This document shows, piece after piece, positions 11,846-23,044 of a stretch of DNA of 64,000 bases. The notes beneath the pieces are model-generated. The model did no database searches, was not told where the DNA came from, and saw only the letters and a list, made by a program, of their open reading frames with translations. A program made the translations under genes and the position numbers. Numbering within the stretch: position 1 is the first letter of the stretch; the number at the start of each line of letters is the position of its first letter. Source of the DNA: Lanius collurio (Eukaryota > Chordata > Aves > Passeriformes > Laniidae); assembly GCA_020086605.1 (NCBI GenBank), contig JACBWW010000050.1, positions 1,573,386 through 1,637,385 of the forward strand, read 5' to 3'.

Positions 11846-11890
11846 TCTGTGTGATTTTGGAGGTCTTCTTCAACATTAATGATTCTACCA
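11846..11890 (+). repeat. CR1 LINE 3' tail remnant
   Basis: 'gattttggaggtcttcttca' followed by 'acattaatgattctacc' matches the CR1 3' terminus with mutations. Plus orientation. Confidence 0.55.
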
Positions 11891-13383
11891 TCCTCAAGAA
11901 AGAGGCCTTATTTATTTCAAACCCAAATGGATTTATAAAATAATTTTTGAGAGAAAAGCATTCCTGTTTGAGAAACAACTGGCATTCCTTGTTGCTTTAC
12001 AGACAAATTTCAGTTAGAACAAACAGAGAATACTTTTCCTTCAGCTGCTATGGAGTAACAAAACCCCCAAACAACATTAGAATATAATAGCAGTCGCAAA
12101 ATGAGCTTGAGACCAGTGCTGCCAACTGCAAAGACAAATTTCAGGAGAATATGAAGGAGACATTCCTGTAATCTGTAGGGCTTTTGGGGCTACTGGGGAG
12201 AATAGAGCACTGAGACTTCCCAGTGCTTGAGATCTTTTGTTTTTCTTTAAATGACTGAATCCCAGAGTCGGTTTCTTCCTTTAATATTTTATTTGCATAA
12301 GAATATATCTCCTTTTTTTTGTCGTGTTTGCCCCAGCAGCTAAATTTGCTGACACAACACTGCCATTGCCTCTGAAACATCTTTTTCCTCCCTTTTTTAA
12401 CATTCCACAAGTGGAGTCCGTGCAAAAGGCTATGTATGGTCACCCCTGCCACTCTTACCATTCTGTCTTTGTCAGCTGCAATTTTCTGGGTTGTTTCGGG
12501 GAACATGGAGAGGTTAATTACCACTCCAGTGGCATCCTGAAGGTTTTTCCTCTAAACTGTCATTTTCAAAAGGCAAAAAATCCTTTGACACAATAAAAAA
12601 TGGTGGGAAAATTAGATGGTGCCTCAGGTTTTCCAGAAGGCTCTGTTGAAAGGAATGGTCCATTGTTTCTGAAGCACAGACTGGTGTTGCTGAGGCAGAC
12701 ACTGGTGTGTTCCTGAGACAGAGGACAGGAACAGGAACCAGTTCTGTCCCACTGGTGCATTACAAAGAGCAAATGCCACTTCAGGAGTGGGCCTGTATCT
12801 ATGGCAGCCCTCTAATATTTTACTCCAGTGGGGAAATCAGCCAGCTGAACTCAATGACTCGAGCCTTGGTTTATCATTTTACACCCACTATCTCTTAATC
12901 TCTTGCGTATCCAAAACAGTCGCCCAAGGAAGGGTCCTATTTCATTGAAAGCCAAGATTAAAGATGTTGACCTTCCCTCTCCTCCCTCTCAACACACCCT
13001 CATTACATGCTTTTGAGTCATTATTTACAAATTATCTTGTTTACTGAGTTGTCATGAGGAAAAAGAAACCTGTTTTCCAGATTTTTTCACTTGGTGTGCT
13101 TTGAGAGGCTGCTCTGTGCAGGGATTGACTCTGAGTACAACCATGCCTGGCCCAGTGTTTAGGAACTCTCAGGGGTTTCCACAGCACTGGTACTCCTTTG
13201 CAAAGTAAAATTATGGATGGCTTTTCCCTCACTGTCAGCCCTGTAAATTCACCCCCAGGTTTCTGGGGCAGACCAGATTCCTTCCTGTGACTCATGGCTG
13301 GTGGTGGAGCATGGGCAGGGTGAGTGAGGTGCTCAGTTTGTCCTGCTGGGTCGTCTGTGCTGAGATGGACTTGATTATTGCTG

Positions 13384-13838
13384 GGAACCACGGGGTGGTT
13401 TGGGCTGGAAGGGACATTAACCTCATCTCACCCCTGCCATGGGCAGGGACAAATTTCACTATCCCAGGGTGCTCCAAGTCCTGTCCAGCCTGGCCTTGGA
13501 CACTTCCAGGGATCCAGGGGCAGCCACAGCTTCTCTGAGCACCCTGTGCCAGGGCCTGCCCACCCTCACAGGGAAGGACTGCTTCCCAACAGCCCATCTG
13601 ACCCTCTCCTCTGGCAGTGGGAACTGGCAGTGTCACTCCATCCCTTGGAAATTGTCTCTCTCCATCTTGTCAGCTCCTTCAGGCACTGCAAGGCCACAGT
13701 TAAATCACCCCAAAGCTTCTCTTCTCCAGGCTGAACAATCCCAACTCTCCCAGTCTTTCCTCCCAGCAGAGCTGCTCCATCCCCTGACCATTTTGGTACC
13801 TCCTCTGGACTCTTTCCATGTCTTTCCTGTGTTGGAGA
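13384..13838 (-). repeat. CR1 LINE 3' fragment, the longest in the window
   Basis: It runs from 'tggtttgggctggaaggg' through 'gccatgggcagggacaaa', 'cttctctgagcaccctgtgc' and 'ctcttctccaggctgaac' to a segment ending 'ccatgtctttcctgtgttgg'. It is reverse-oriented, so the element lies on the minus strand. Reading frames across it are repeat-derived. Confidence 0.9.
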
Positions 13839-13945
13839 TTTAAAAATTTATGGGTTGTTTTAACCACCCCACATGATCCCTGTCTCTGCAAACCTCACTT
13901 TGCAGAGGAGGGTTTTATGCAGATGAGTCTTTCTCCTCTTTTCAG

Positions 13946-14141
13946 GAAATCCTGTTGGCTGAAAAATGGGCCAAAATGAACAAACTTCCGTTCCCCAAGA
14001 TAGACCCCAACGTGTTTGACCGGGAGGGCATGAAGGAGTGCTATGTGTTCAAACCAAAGGACACCTCCTCGGAGAAGGACTGTCCAACCATCATCCACTT
14101 TGTGCTGGCCAACATCGACTTCAGGAAGTACAAAGCTCCAG
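13946..14141 (+). CDS. PLA2G4A: PLA2G4A coding exon (AEKWAKMNKLPFPKI segment)
   Basis: Encodes EILLAEKWAKMNKLPFPKID, NVFDREGMKECYVFKPKDT and CPTIIHFVLANIDFRKYKAP, the C-terminal part of the catalytic domain. It starts in phase 0 and ends one base into a Gly codon. Acceptor 'ctcttttcag', donor gtgagc. Differences from human are conservative and concentrated in the surface loop after KPK. Confidence 0.96.
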
Positions 14142-14341
14142 GTGAGCTCACAATTCCTGATGCTGAATCCACCTGTTCCTCTGGAATCACTTTGTGGTTA
14201 TGTAGTAAGAATGTTTTGTCTCTGAAACAACTCTTGAGCTCTGTCTGCAATCCTTAGGGAATTCAAAGGAGCCGTTAAAAATAAGGTAATAAATCCTGAG
14301 TCCTAATGTTTAGATGGAATTTTTGTATTTGTCCTATGCAG
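14142..14341 (+). other. PLA2G4A: PLA2G4A intron
   Basis: A short 200-bp intron (gtgagc...tatgcag) with nothing else in it. Confidence 0.92.
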
Positions 14342-14499
14342 GCATTCCCAGAGAAACACAGGAAGAGAAGGATTTTGCAGACTTTGATATTTTTGATGAT
14401 CCAGATACACCTTTCTCTACCTTCAACTTCCAGTATCCCAACGAGGCTTTCAAGAGGCTCCACGACCTCATGGAGTTCAACACCCTCAATAACATGGAT
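14342..14499 (+). CDS. PLA2G4A: PLA2G4A coding exon (DFDIFDDP...FKRLHDLM segment)
   Basis: Encodes GIPRETQEEKDFADFDIFDD, PFSTFNFQYPNEAFKRLHDL and MEFNTLNNMD. It is highly similar to the mammalian C-terminal catalytic segment. The first two bases complete the Gly codon left by the previous exon, and it ends on a complete codon before gtaagt. Confidence 0.96.
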
Positions 14500-15496
14500 G
14501 TAAGTATGGGGGTTAAAGGGGCTGGACTGTTAAAGGGGGAAGTGGGTGATGTGAGTAAAGCCCTAAATCTGCCCTACAGAAGGTGCAGGGCTTTGCCTCA
14601 GTGTTTGATTTTCCCATTCACTTCTTGCCTTGGTTTTGCCATTTTACCATCACAAGCCATTCAGGATAACTGAGCAAAGGGGGCCGTGGAGGATATAAAC
14701 ATGATGTGCATGATTTAATACTCTTTTCTTTCATCTAATTGGACAAAAAGGACTCTGGAAATTTTCTCTGAAGGAAATTTCTTTATCAGCTAACTCAGTA
14801 ATAATTATTTGTAATTGATAGTTGGCATAGCATGACATCATTAACCCAACATCTGACAAGTGTAATGATCATCCTAGATAAAGATATGGGGGTTTTAATG
14901 AATATAGTGAACAAAACTTGTTACATCAGCACAAAGGAAATAAAAGTGAAGATATAATCGTTCTCAATATAATAATTACTTTCTGCATCCTTGAAATATA
15001 GATTTTCTCAATGTTTGGATTTACCGTTCTGAGTTTCACTGAGGCTGTTTAAATACTGTGTATTTTTGTGTGATTTCTTTGGTGTTGGTGGCCTCCCTCA
15101 TATTTTTACTAATCACATTAAAATCACTGTTTTATACACTCAATAAATACTATTTGTAATAAAACTCATCAGTCCCTCTGTTCGGTGATGGAGCAGGGCT
15201 AGAAATAGGAGCAGCAGCTGTTAACAACAGAAGGGGCTGTTTCTGTCTGTGGTTCAAATGTGAGCTGTTGTTCAAGTGTGGGGCTGTTTCCAAGTGGTTC
15301 AAATGTGAGCTGGGTGGTTCAAATGTGAGCTGGGTTGTTCAAGTGTGGGGCTGTTTCCAAGTGGTTCAGATGTGAGCTGGGTTGTTCAAATGTGGGGCTG
15401 TTTCCAAGTGGTTCAAATGTGAGCTGGGTTGTTCAAGTGTGGGGCTGTTTCTGTCTCTTTGCAAGTGGTTCAATGTGAGCTGGGTTGTTCCTGCAG
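14500..15496 (+). other. PLA2G4A: PLA2G4A last intron
   Basis: 997 bp (gtaagt...cctgcag). The first 750 bases are AT-rich and plain. The last 240 are a minisatellite that reaches the acceptor. Confidence 0.9.
15250..15490 (+). repeat. Minisatellite abutting the last splice acceptor
   Basis: About five imperfect copies of a roughly 45-bp unit built from 'ttgttcaagtgtggggctgt', 'ttccaagtggttcaaa' and 'tgtgagctggg'. The final copy runs into 'gggttgttcctgcag', so the acceptor of the terminal exon is a variant of the repeat's own 'ttgttcaag' block. Confidence 0.9.
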
Positions 15497-15628
15497 GTGA
15501 TCAGGGAGGCCATGATGGAGAGCATCGAGTACCGGAAGCAGAACCCCTCGCGCTGCTCCGTGTCCCTCAGCAGTGTGGAGGCCAGGAGGTTCTTCAACAA
15601 GAGCAACCTCAACAACAACCACACGTAG
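15497..15628 (+). CDS. PLA2G4A: PLA2G4A terminal coding exon with stop
   Basis: Encodes VIREAMMESIEYRKQNPSRC, then SVSLSSVEARRFFNKSNLNN and NHT, with TAG at 15626-15628. The regulatory serine corresponding to human Ser727 is the TCC codon 15557-15559 in RCSVS and is conserved. The last eight residues (Asn/His/Thr-rich) differ completely from the mammalian tail (EFLSKPKA). The conserved part is GC-rich, unlike the intron before it. Confidence 0.96.
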   Translation: MIREAMMESIEYRKQNPSRCSVSLSSVEARRFFNKSNLNNNHT

Positions 15629-16470
15629 AGGCTGAAACTGCTTCTGCCTTTGGAACTGGAGTCAAAAGGACCTTAGTGGAGCATCCCTGCTCCTCACAGG
15701 GCTGTGCAACACTCCTGAACATGTCTTCTTCTGAGCGTTCATGTTCCAATTCATTTTGTACTGCTTTTTTAAAAACTAAAAACATTTCAGTAGGCTGACA
15801 TCCTCATTTTTAAAACTGTGGAATTAGTTGGAGATCACTGGGTTCAGTGTCTTTTTGTTTTCTCATAAAATTGTAAACACTGGTTTCTTTTGGGGTAATT
15901 GATTTTTAATTCATGTAAACTGGGCATGGCTTGAAGGGTATGTTGGAATTAGAAAAAAGAAATTGAAATCCAGTTTACTGCTGTTTGAGAATGTCTGTAC
16001 TCACTCAGCAAAAAACTAAACCTCTGATATCTTCTTTTTCTTATTTAATCCCTAAAATTACATTGCTTGAACTCTTGACCTACTGGCAACCATGTGTTAA
16101 ATTATTGTCAGTTTGTGTACTTCTGACCAGAATCTTCATAAATTGACAGTGATTTTACATTTGAGCATGATTAAAACAACACATTTCTGCAAAGAGACAG
16201 TGGCAACGTTTAGTGGGGATTGTGAAAACATACCCAGGAAAGAATGTGAAGCCTTAAGGGCTATTTTAAAAATATGTTCTTAGTACTTCAAATAATGAAA
16301 GACTGCATAGACAGAGATTATTCTAGAGCCATCTTGACCAGTATTGCTGTTACTCTGCAAATGCACAGAAAATGTAGCTGCACCTCTGAAAACTTCAATT
16401 GCTAAAATCAGTAAATCCCTGGGAAGGGAAATGATTATAATACATTTCTTTTAACACCCACTGCACCAAA

Positions 16471-16570
16471 GAATCATGGAATGCTTGGGGGGTGGAAGGG
16501 ATCTTAAAGCTGGCAACCTTAAAGTTGGTCTCATTCCCTCCCACTAGCCCAGGTTGGTCCAAGTCTACAT
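16471..16570 (-). repeat. CR1 LINE fragment in the 3'UTR
   Basis: It opens 'gaatcatggaatgcttgggg' with 'ggaagggatcttaaagctgg' and 'cactagcccaggttggtcca', in minus orientation. If the distal poly(A) site is used, this repeat is transcribed in the PLA2G4A mRNA. Confidence 0.75.
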
Positions 16571-16660
16571 GCAAGGTTCTGTGGTTAAATAACATTTCCT
16601 GTATTGATCAATAGGTTTTATTTCTGTTTGAGTTAGTGCATGTGTAAAATCAAGAGAGAA

Positions 16661-16666
16661 AATAAA
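16661..16666 (+). terminator. Proximal poly(A) signal AATAAA
   Basis: Canonical hexamer in the 3'UTR, about 1 kb after the stop codon. It may give a shorter mRNA form. Confidence 0.5.
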
Positions 16667-16898
16667 AGTACCTTATCTTAGTGCTGCATAATTTAAACAT
16701 TTTCCATAAATTCTGGAATACAGAAAGGAACTGGTACCATTATATTATTGTAATATTTTCTTTTAAATGTTGTATTTCCTTTCAGTAATGTAATATTTGT
16801 ATTTTTTGTTTTATAATATGTACCGAACTCTGTTTCATGGAAGAGTTTTATCATGCTTTATACAGTTTATATTATCATAGTGTTACCAGATGATAAAA

Positions 16899-16904
16899 AA
16901 TAAA
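16899..16904 (+). terminator. Distal poly(A) signal AATAAA
   Basis: Canonical hexamer followed within 20-40 bases by a T-rich downstream element (gttttcagacagttttattt). It is the likely end of PLA2G4A. Confidence 0.7.
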
Positions 16905-17442
16905 ACTATATTTGGCACCTGCTGTTTTCAGACAGTTTTATTTTGATAATTTATGGGCCATTTTCAGTTTTTTTGTGAAGAGATGTGGAGCAGCTGGATG
17001 GTGTGAGGCAGCTCACAAGACTGACAGTGCACAGGATGGGTCTTTGTTGCCTTTAATCGTGGATTTCTTATAAAGCAGGGAAGTTCCTTAGACATTACTA
17101 AAAATAATGTGGAAGGAGAATAATAATGCAGGAAAAACCCTCTTTTGACACACACTGTGACATCAACCACAGAGAGTTTTCCCATACCTCAAAATGTAAT
17201 CCTTTGCTTCTCATTTTCCCTCCATTTAATCCTGGTTCTTCTGCTCTGTGTGCCCAGTACTTTTTCCACCCCAGTGTGAGATCCCTAGGAGGCCGAAAAA
17301 GGTGGATTTAGAGAATGAATTATTTTGGACTTCAAACATTACTGTAGGGGCAGCACACGGGAGATCCTTCATGCCTGAAGGACATGGAAATGCCACCGTG
17401 CAGCTCTGGTGGGGAGGTCTTAGGGGTGAGCTCAGTTCCTGG

Positions 17443-17571
17443 GAACCAGCTCTGGTGGGGCCTGGAAACCAGCTCTGGAAACCAGCTCTGGTGGGCTCTG
17501 GAGGACAGCTTTGATGGGCCCTGGAAACCAGCTCTGGTAGGCTCTGGAGGACAGCTTTGATGGGCTCTGGC
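17443..17571. repeat. Small minisatellite (ccagctctgg / gctctggaggacagctttga)
   Basis: Repeated 'aaaccagctctggtgggc' and 'ctctggaggacagctttgat' blocks in two to four imperfect copies. It inflates a minus-strand open frame in this area. Confidence 0.8.
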
Positions 17572-18999
17572 ACACCCAGCCCCAAGCCTGGTCCTGAGCT
17601 TCTCTTCCTTGGGACCTTGGGACAGGCTCCGGTGCCGGGATGGGCACTGGAAATCTCAGCCTGCCTTTCCTTTCCCAGCAGAAGTGAATGCTCAGACTAA
17701 ATCCCAGTGACTGGGAAGCACTGGAGCTCCGGAGCACACACACCCTTGGCATGTTGGTGTTGGTGAGAAGAAAATCCCTTTGGCAGGGAATGGGGCTGCA
17801 GCCGTGCCCCTCCCCATCCCCCTGGGCGTGTTTTGTCTGTGGGATGAATCCTGAGCGCTCAGGGTGAGTGGTCACCTGCAGAGCTGTTCCTACAGAGCAC
17901 ACGGAGCTGGCTTTCCAGGAGAGCCGCTGGTGCACGGGAGTGGATGTGGGATCAAACGCCAGAGCCAGTTGTGCAACCACTTGTGTTGACATAACAGGGT
18001 TTGCTCTGGTGCTCACTGGAAGCAAAGCCAAGCAGACATTTCCTGGAGCTGTAAATTCACCCCTCGCTGGCTGCTGGCACCTGGGATGGACAGGTTTGTG
18101 TAGGGATGTGACTCACCCAGGAGGTTACACAGGGCCCTTCTCACGCAGGGTGGAAGGCAGGGGCTGTGAGGGTTCCCAGGAATTCCCCATGGCAACACAA
18201 ACACGGCACTGCTGTGCATGCGAGGAGCAGGCTCTGGGGCCAGGCAAGGACACGCGACTCCTTTAGACAAACCAAACCCCACAGGATTGGGTCCAACGGG
18301 AACAGGAATTCCTTATGTGGCTGTTTAACCCATGAGTGCCAAGCGCCACCAATTTGAAATTAGGGACCAAAGGCCAAGCCCAAAGGCCCCTGGTTTTGTT
18401 AGGTGTGGTCAGATCTTTGGGAACAGAACTCCCAAAGCAGGCAGCCATGAGCTTGGAGAGACCCACGTGGGAGGATGGACCTGGATCTCAGGGGTGCCAA
18501 AAACACAGCCAGGCCTGAGAAATAGGTGGGGGCAAATGGGGCACTGAAAGGGGAACCCGAGATGTAATGGGGTCACTGGTGCTGGGCTGGGAGCTGGGTC
18601 TGATGTCTGCAGAGGAGACTGTTCTGTGGCACCTGGGGCTTCCCTGCTACTCCATCTTCACCTGGAACCAGCAGCCCATTTGTGAGGCCTTCTTGAGACC
18701 TGTCAGAAAAACCTCGGGAAATCTAACATCAAAACAAATTTATACTTAAATATTTTGTCTTTAATCAGTACAATGCTCTTCCAGTGAGCTCTTCTCGAAG
18801 GCTGTGGCCAAACTGGCCACAGAAACCACCATTGAGGTGGTTTTGGCCTTTGTGTCTCAAATTCTCACCCAGGTATAGTGTTTTAGGCAAGTCAAAAGTG
18901 AGCAGGGAAAACCAGGCAGCTCTGGGCTTATTTGGGTGTGAAGCTGTAACTTCTGCCATTGGAGAATAAACTACACCGATAAAGCTACACCTCCCATTC

Positions 19000-19142
19000 C
19001 TGGCAGTGTCCAGGGCCAGGCTGGATGGGGCTTGGAGCAGCCTGGGCTAGTGGAAGGTGTTCCTGCCCGTGGCAGGGGATGGCATTGCATGGGCTTTAAG
19101 GTCTCTCCCAACCCAAACCATTCCACGATTTTATGATTCTAG
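19000..19142 (+). repeat. CR1 LINE 3' fragment
   Basis: It runs from 'ggcagtgtccagggccaggc' to 'ttccacgattttatgattct'. Plus orientation with the 3' tail intact. Confidence 0.9.
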
Positions 19143-20130
19143 AGTCATATCATTTGTTTGGTACCGTTTTGTAATGTAGCTGCATTTCTCCTCCTCACCC
19201 AGCTTTTTTGGATGGCCTGGAGGGGAGGGATGGCTGGGCCAGCACTGACAGCATGGGACACGGGACTTGTGCCAGGCAGGTCTTTTAAGTTCTGGGATGA
19301 GGAGGAGAACGTAGGAGGCACCCTCCACATCCCGCTGGTGCTCAACACCTTCCAGACGTTTTGTCACAGCTCGTTTAGGGCGTGTGCTGGAAAACACAAA
19401 CCGAAATTAACGCCATTGCTTTGAAAGAGACTGAGGGAAGTGTTTCGCCAGAATGTTTGGGAAGCAGAGACACTGATGCTTTGCAGCTGTGGATTCAATG
19501 CAAATCCTTCTGGTCCGGTTTTACCAAACCCCAGGGATTTGCTTGAGGACATTTTTGTGTGACGGTCAGCTCCTGCTTCTGGCACCAATTAATCCCTGGA
19601 TGCTGCCAGCACAGAGACAGGCAGCATCCAGGGCTGGGGTCTGTCTGGGAGGGGAAGGTCCCTCTGCTCCTCTGTGGGGCTCTTGCTGCTGGTTGTGGAT
19701 TGTGGGGTAAGGATGAGGGATGGGAGCAGAGGCTGAAACAAGGGAGGTTTGAATCTGAACAAGTTTGTTTAGGATGTCCCTTTGTAAGGCTGGGAGGAAG
19801 CTGTTCTGAACCGATGCTTTTTTGACCTTACAGAAGTCCAGAAGTCAGTAATGCTCATTTGCTGATCCTCCCTCAGCTACAAGTCTCTTTTAACACCTTG
19901 TTTAAAAATATGTTTTAAACCCGTTTTTAGGTAAAGAAATTTATTCCAAGGTGATACGGAGCAGGTTTCAATACTGCACCAGACCATAGGCCTCTTTCTG
20001 GTGTTACCTCTGTGTCATTTCTGTCTCTTTTTTTCAAGGGCTGCCAGAAAATAAATGAGAAAATAATCTGACATCTGAAATCCGCTGTGTCTTTATTGCT
20101 CACTTCCTTTTTATTTTATTTTGGAATGTT

Positions 20131-20280
20131 AGGATCATGGAATCATTAAGGTTGGGAAAGACCTAAGAGATCATCAAGTCCACCGCCACGTTCAGCACTA
20201 AACCTTGTCCCCAAATGCCACATCCACATGGTTTTTGAACACCTCCAGGGATGGGGACTCCACCATGCTCTGCCACATGG
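20131..20280 (-). repeat. CR1 LINE 3' fragment
   Basis: 'aggatcatggaatcattaag' with 'gttgggaaagacctaagaga' and 'acctccagggatggggactc'. Minus orientation. Confidence 0.85.
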
Positions 20281-21499
20281 CTGTGAGCTGGCATAGCTGG
20301 AAGATCCAACAGCAGGTGTGGTGTGCTGTGAGGGAGCAGTGTTTCAGTGTAAACTGTTTGAAATACAGGAAATCCAATCTTCTAGATGAAGAACACAGGT
20401 ATTTATACAGTTCAATATATGTATTTAATATTTATGTCCAACTCATGAACTGTCATTGCTCAAGACCAAACCCACCCCACTTTTCTTGTCACCCCTGGGG
20501 TCCAGTGCATGTTTCCAGCTAAAGGAAATATTTGAAATCTCAAAAATCGTTGCCCTGCTTTTTAAGTCCCTCTGTCAGGAAAGGGTTGGTCTTTTTGCTT
20601 GTAAATGATTTGGTAACAGTGGCGAGGGAGGTGAGTTGTGCAAGCAGCAAAATGTGATAAGAGTGACCTAAATGTCACAAAATGGCTAAAAACGGAGGAT
20701 ATGAAAAGCAGGTGAACACTGAGGGGCGCTGAGTTGCCTGCTGTGGGCTTTACACACTCCCAGAGGCAGAAAGCCTCTCTCTGTCTTGAAGGCTGCAGCC
20801 TCAGGTGTTTTATACAGCACACACTTTAATACAGATGTTTTTCTTCCAGGCAGTGATAACTGCCCACATTATCAGCCAAATTCCCACGAATCTGAGTGAA
20901 AAGTTGAAGGCAAAGACTTTGGTCTAACATGGTGTTTTACACTAAACCCAACTATCCTTCTGCTGTGAGTTTGAACGTTTTGCTCCAATGTAAAATTCCA
21001 ACATTTGTGTTCTGCAGTGCAACCAAAGCCAGCTCTTCTCCTCTTGTTGTGCAATGTAATAAATGTCAGACTGACAAATTCAGCTCCATTGAAATGGTTT
21101 TTTATAGTTGTCCGTGGTGTTGTAAGATGTACTTAACAAATATTTGTTGGCTTAAAGGATGCAACTGAATCACTGTTCTCTGATGGCAAATCCTCACAGT
21201 GGAAAACAGCCCTTGCTCATATTTTCCCAGTTCCCTGTGTGGTGGGACACCGAGGAAAGCTCTTGTAAAACAGAGAACTTGGTGTTACGAATCCACAGGT
21301 AATAGCTAAGCAACGGTATTTTAGCATCTAAATAAACACAGGGTGTTCAGGAAACACGAAATGAATGTGAAGATCCAGCCTTCGCCTCCTGGCAGGAGGA
21401 GAACACAGTGCTCGGGTTTGGTTCCCCCGTGTCCCCATGTCCCAGCCCCCCTCGCTGCTGGGGGATGAAGGTCTTTGGCAGAGCGATGTAAGAAGGGAA

Positions 21500-21629
21500 G
21501 GGCAGTCCCGGGAGCCAGGGGCTGCTCCCTCTGAAACCTGGGCAGTCCCGGGAGCCAGGGGCTGCTCCCTGTGGAACCTGGGCAGCCCCGGGAGCCAGGG
21601 GCTGCTCCCTGTGGAACCTGGGCAGTCCC
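21500..21629. repeat. 40-bp minisatellite, about 3.25 copies
   Basis: The unit starts 'gggcagtcccgggagccagg' and then 'ggctgctccctgtggaacct'. Copies begin at 21500, 21540 and 21580, with a partial one at 21620. They are nearly identical and GC-rich. Confidence 0.92.
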
Positions 21630-22053
21630 AGCCTCCCCCAGCCCGCAGAGGTGAGAAAGCCTTTTCCCAGACCAGCATCAGGTGCTAAACGTTGTGATGG
21701 ACAAGGCCAGCAAATGGGGATTTAATGACTCCTGACATTCCTCCTGGATGCACAAACAGCTTTTTGCAGGACATTAACACCAGGTGCCGCTGAGCAACCA
21801 GGCTGTCCCTCAAGGAACCTCTGTAACTGAATGAGTGGCTCAGGGACACCACAGTCAGTCCTTCAAGCTGCAAAAAAAGGTGATTAACCTTGGAACAGAA
21901 ATAATTTCAGTGGAAAACTGGAAAATTGTCCCTTACAGGAAGGCCTGTCTGCTCATTTGTCATCAGATTTTCCTCAGCAGTCTTACCCCAAAGCTTGATT
22001 TCCTCTTTCTATACTTCTCAGTGATAATGCAGGGAAAATAATTGGAAGTCTTC

Positions 22054-22078
22054 TTTTTTTTTTTTTTTTTTTTTTTTT
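22054..22078. repeat. Poly-T run (25 bases)
   Basis: An uninterrupted T run. No adjacent retroposon body was recognised on the minus strand. Confidence 0.9.
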
Positions 22079-22733
22079 AGCAGAATTCTGCACAAGACAT
22101 TAATGACGGAATAGTTGAGCAGCTTTGTGGTTTTGGGGTTCTCTAGGTAAGTTTAAGGAAAATATGGAGAAAGCTCTCTCAGTGCCCCTGTTCACTGAGC
22201 CCCGAGCTTAACCCAGCCCCCTACACCTGTGTGTGCTGTTCGAAGCTCTAAGATTAGTTAGTTAATGCATGGTTAATTGGCAAGGGATTTACATATCAAT
22301 CCATCCACTTCCTAGGGGCTGTGGCTGTGAAAACCTCTGCCAACCCACAGCTCACATTGTGAACATGGACAACAGTGTGTAAAAATAGAAAAAAAACCCC
22401 CTCTGCATCTAAAAGTAGGAAAATTGAGATTTCTGGTGATTTTGTGGGGTTGACAAACCAAGGGAGAGCTGCTGGTCCTTTCTCTCACCCAGCAGGAATT
22501 GCAGGAGTCAGTGAGTGCCTGGAAGAGACCTTGGCACTATGATTGGGAATTGCAGTGAGGGATCCTCACATAACTCATATTTTTCTCTGTGCCTTATTGT
22601 TTTTATTGCCTTTAGGTGTTTTCACCTGTAAAGACCTAACAGATATGTAGCTCATAAATTATTATATATCACTCTGAGAAGGCAAGATAGAAAATGAGAC
22701 TCTTTACTGGGGATTAATTTTAAACTCTTAAGA

Positions 22734-22739
22734 ATTTTA
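22734..22739. repeat. Target site duplication, left copy (ATTTTA)
   Basis: Six bases directly before the 5' LTR, identical to the six bases directly after the 3' LTR. Confidence 0.9.
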
Positions 22740-23042
22740 TGTTGAGGTACCTCTCCCCTGAGGTCCTGGGGGGAGGGACCCTGCAGTGTACAGGTCTGTC
22801 CCTGTCCCTGTCCCTATGTCATGTGTGGCCTGTGCCTGTCTTCTGACTGGTTCTTGGGGGCTACCCGGGCTCAGGAAGAAGGGGGGAGTCTCGTGATTGT
22901 GTGGTGAGTCGGCCATGGGATCTCAGCCTGATGGGGCTGGAGGGAAATAAACATCCATCAACATCTATAGAAATATTGCTTCATATTTCCTTCCAAGTTC
23001 ATCGCTGTCTTATACATGTTGTAAGGATTCTCCATTATAACA
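22740..23042 (+). repeat. 5' LTR of the Y-box-carrying element
   Basis: 303 bp, starting TGTTGAGGTACC and ending ATTATAACA (TATAACA here against TACAACA in the other copy). It carries a short tccctg hexamer tract and an AATAAA at 22946-22951, about 95 bases before the LTR end, as expected for an R/U5 boundary. It has one fewer tccctg unit than the 3' LTR. Confidence 0.93.
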
Positions 23043-23044
23043 AA

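Larger units (their letters stand above)
11121..13945 (+). other. PLA2G4A: PLA2G4A intron
   Basis: About 2.8 kb (gtaagt...ttttcag). It holds one short CR1 tail near 11846-11890 and a long CR1 fragment at 13384-13838. The rest shows nothing recognisable. Confidence 0.88.
2332..15628 (+). other. PLA2G4A: PLA2G4A gene, 3' coding part (eight exons)
   Basis: Gene-level entry. Coding segments are 2332-2469, 2812-2904, 3870-3941, 5676-5942, 10936-11120, 13946-14141, 14342-14499 and 15497-15628. Every border has AG before and GT after, and codons join in phase (phase 1 across the first four junctions, phase 0 before 13946, phase 1 before 14342, phase 0 before 15497). The joined product matches the C-terminal half of group IVA cytosolic phospholipase A2, roughly human residue 345 to the end. 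This enzyme moves to perinuclear membranes on calcium signals and cleaves sn-2 arachidonate for eicosanoid synthesis. Its C2 domain and the catalytic Ser (GLSGS) and Arg lie upstream of the window. If the human 18-exon structure is conserved, these would be exons 11 to 18. Orthology is judged from remembered family sequence; near-identity over long blocks makes it very secure. Confidence 0.96.
15629..16920 (+). other. PLA2G4A: PLA2G4A 3'UTR
   Basis: About 1.3 kb of AT-rich sequence between the stop and the distal poly(A) signal. It contains a CR1 fragment at 16471-16570. I found one plain ATTTA pentamer (near 16043), so there is no dense AU-rich destabilising cluster. The 3' end is inferred from the signal at 16899 and a T-rich stretch just downstream. 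Confidence 0.75.
16921..22733. other. Intergenic DNA downstream of PLA2G4A
   Basis: No exon-like or coding signal was recognised. The stretch contains two minisatellites (17443-17571, 21500-21629), two CR1 fragments and a poly-T run, each listed separately. Open frames of 60-200 codons occur but have no family resemblance. Confidence 0.7.

Noticed and set aside
13292..13843. Overlapping frames of 80-134 codons
   Set aside because: They are translations of a CR1 fragment.
17432..18031. A 199-codon minus-strand frame with repeated Pro/Glu/Leu/Val blocks
   Set aside because: The repeats reflect the minisatellite at 17443-17571; the remainder resembles no protein.
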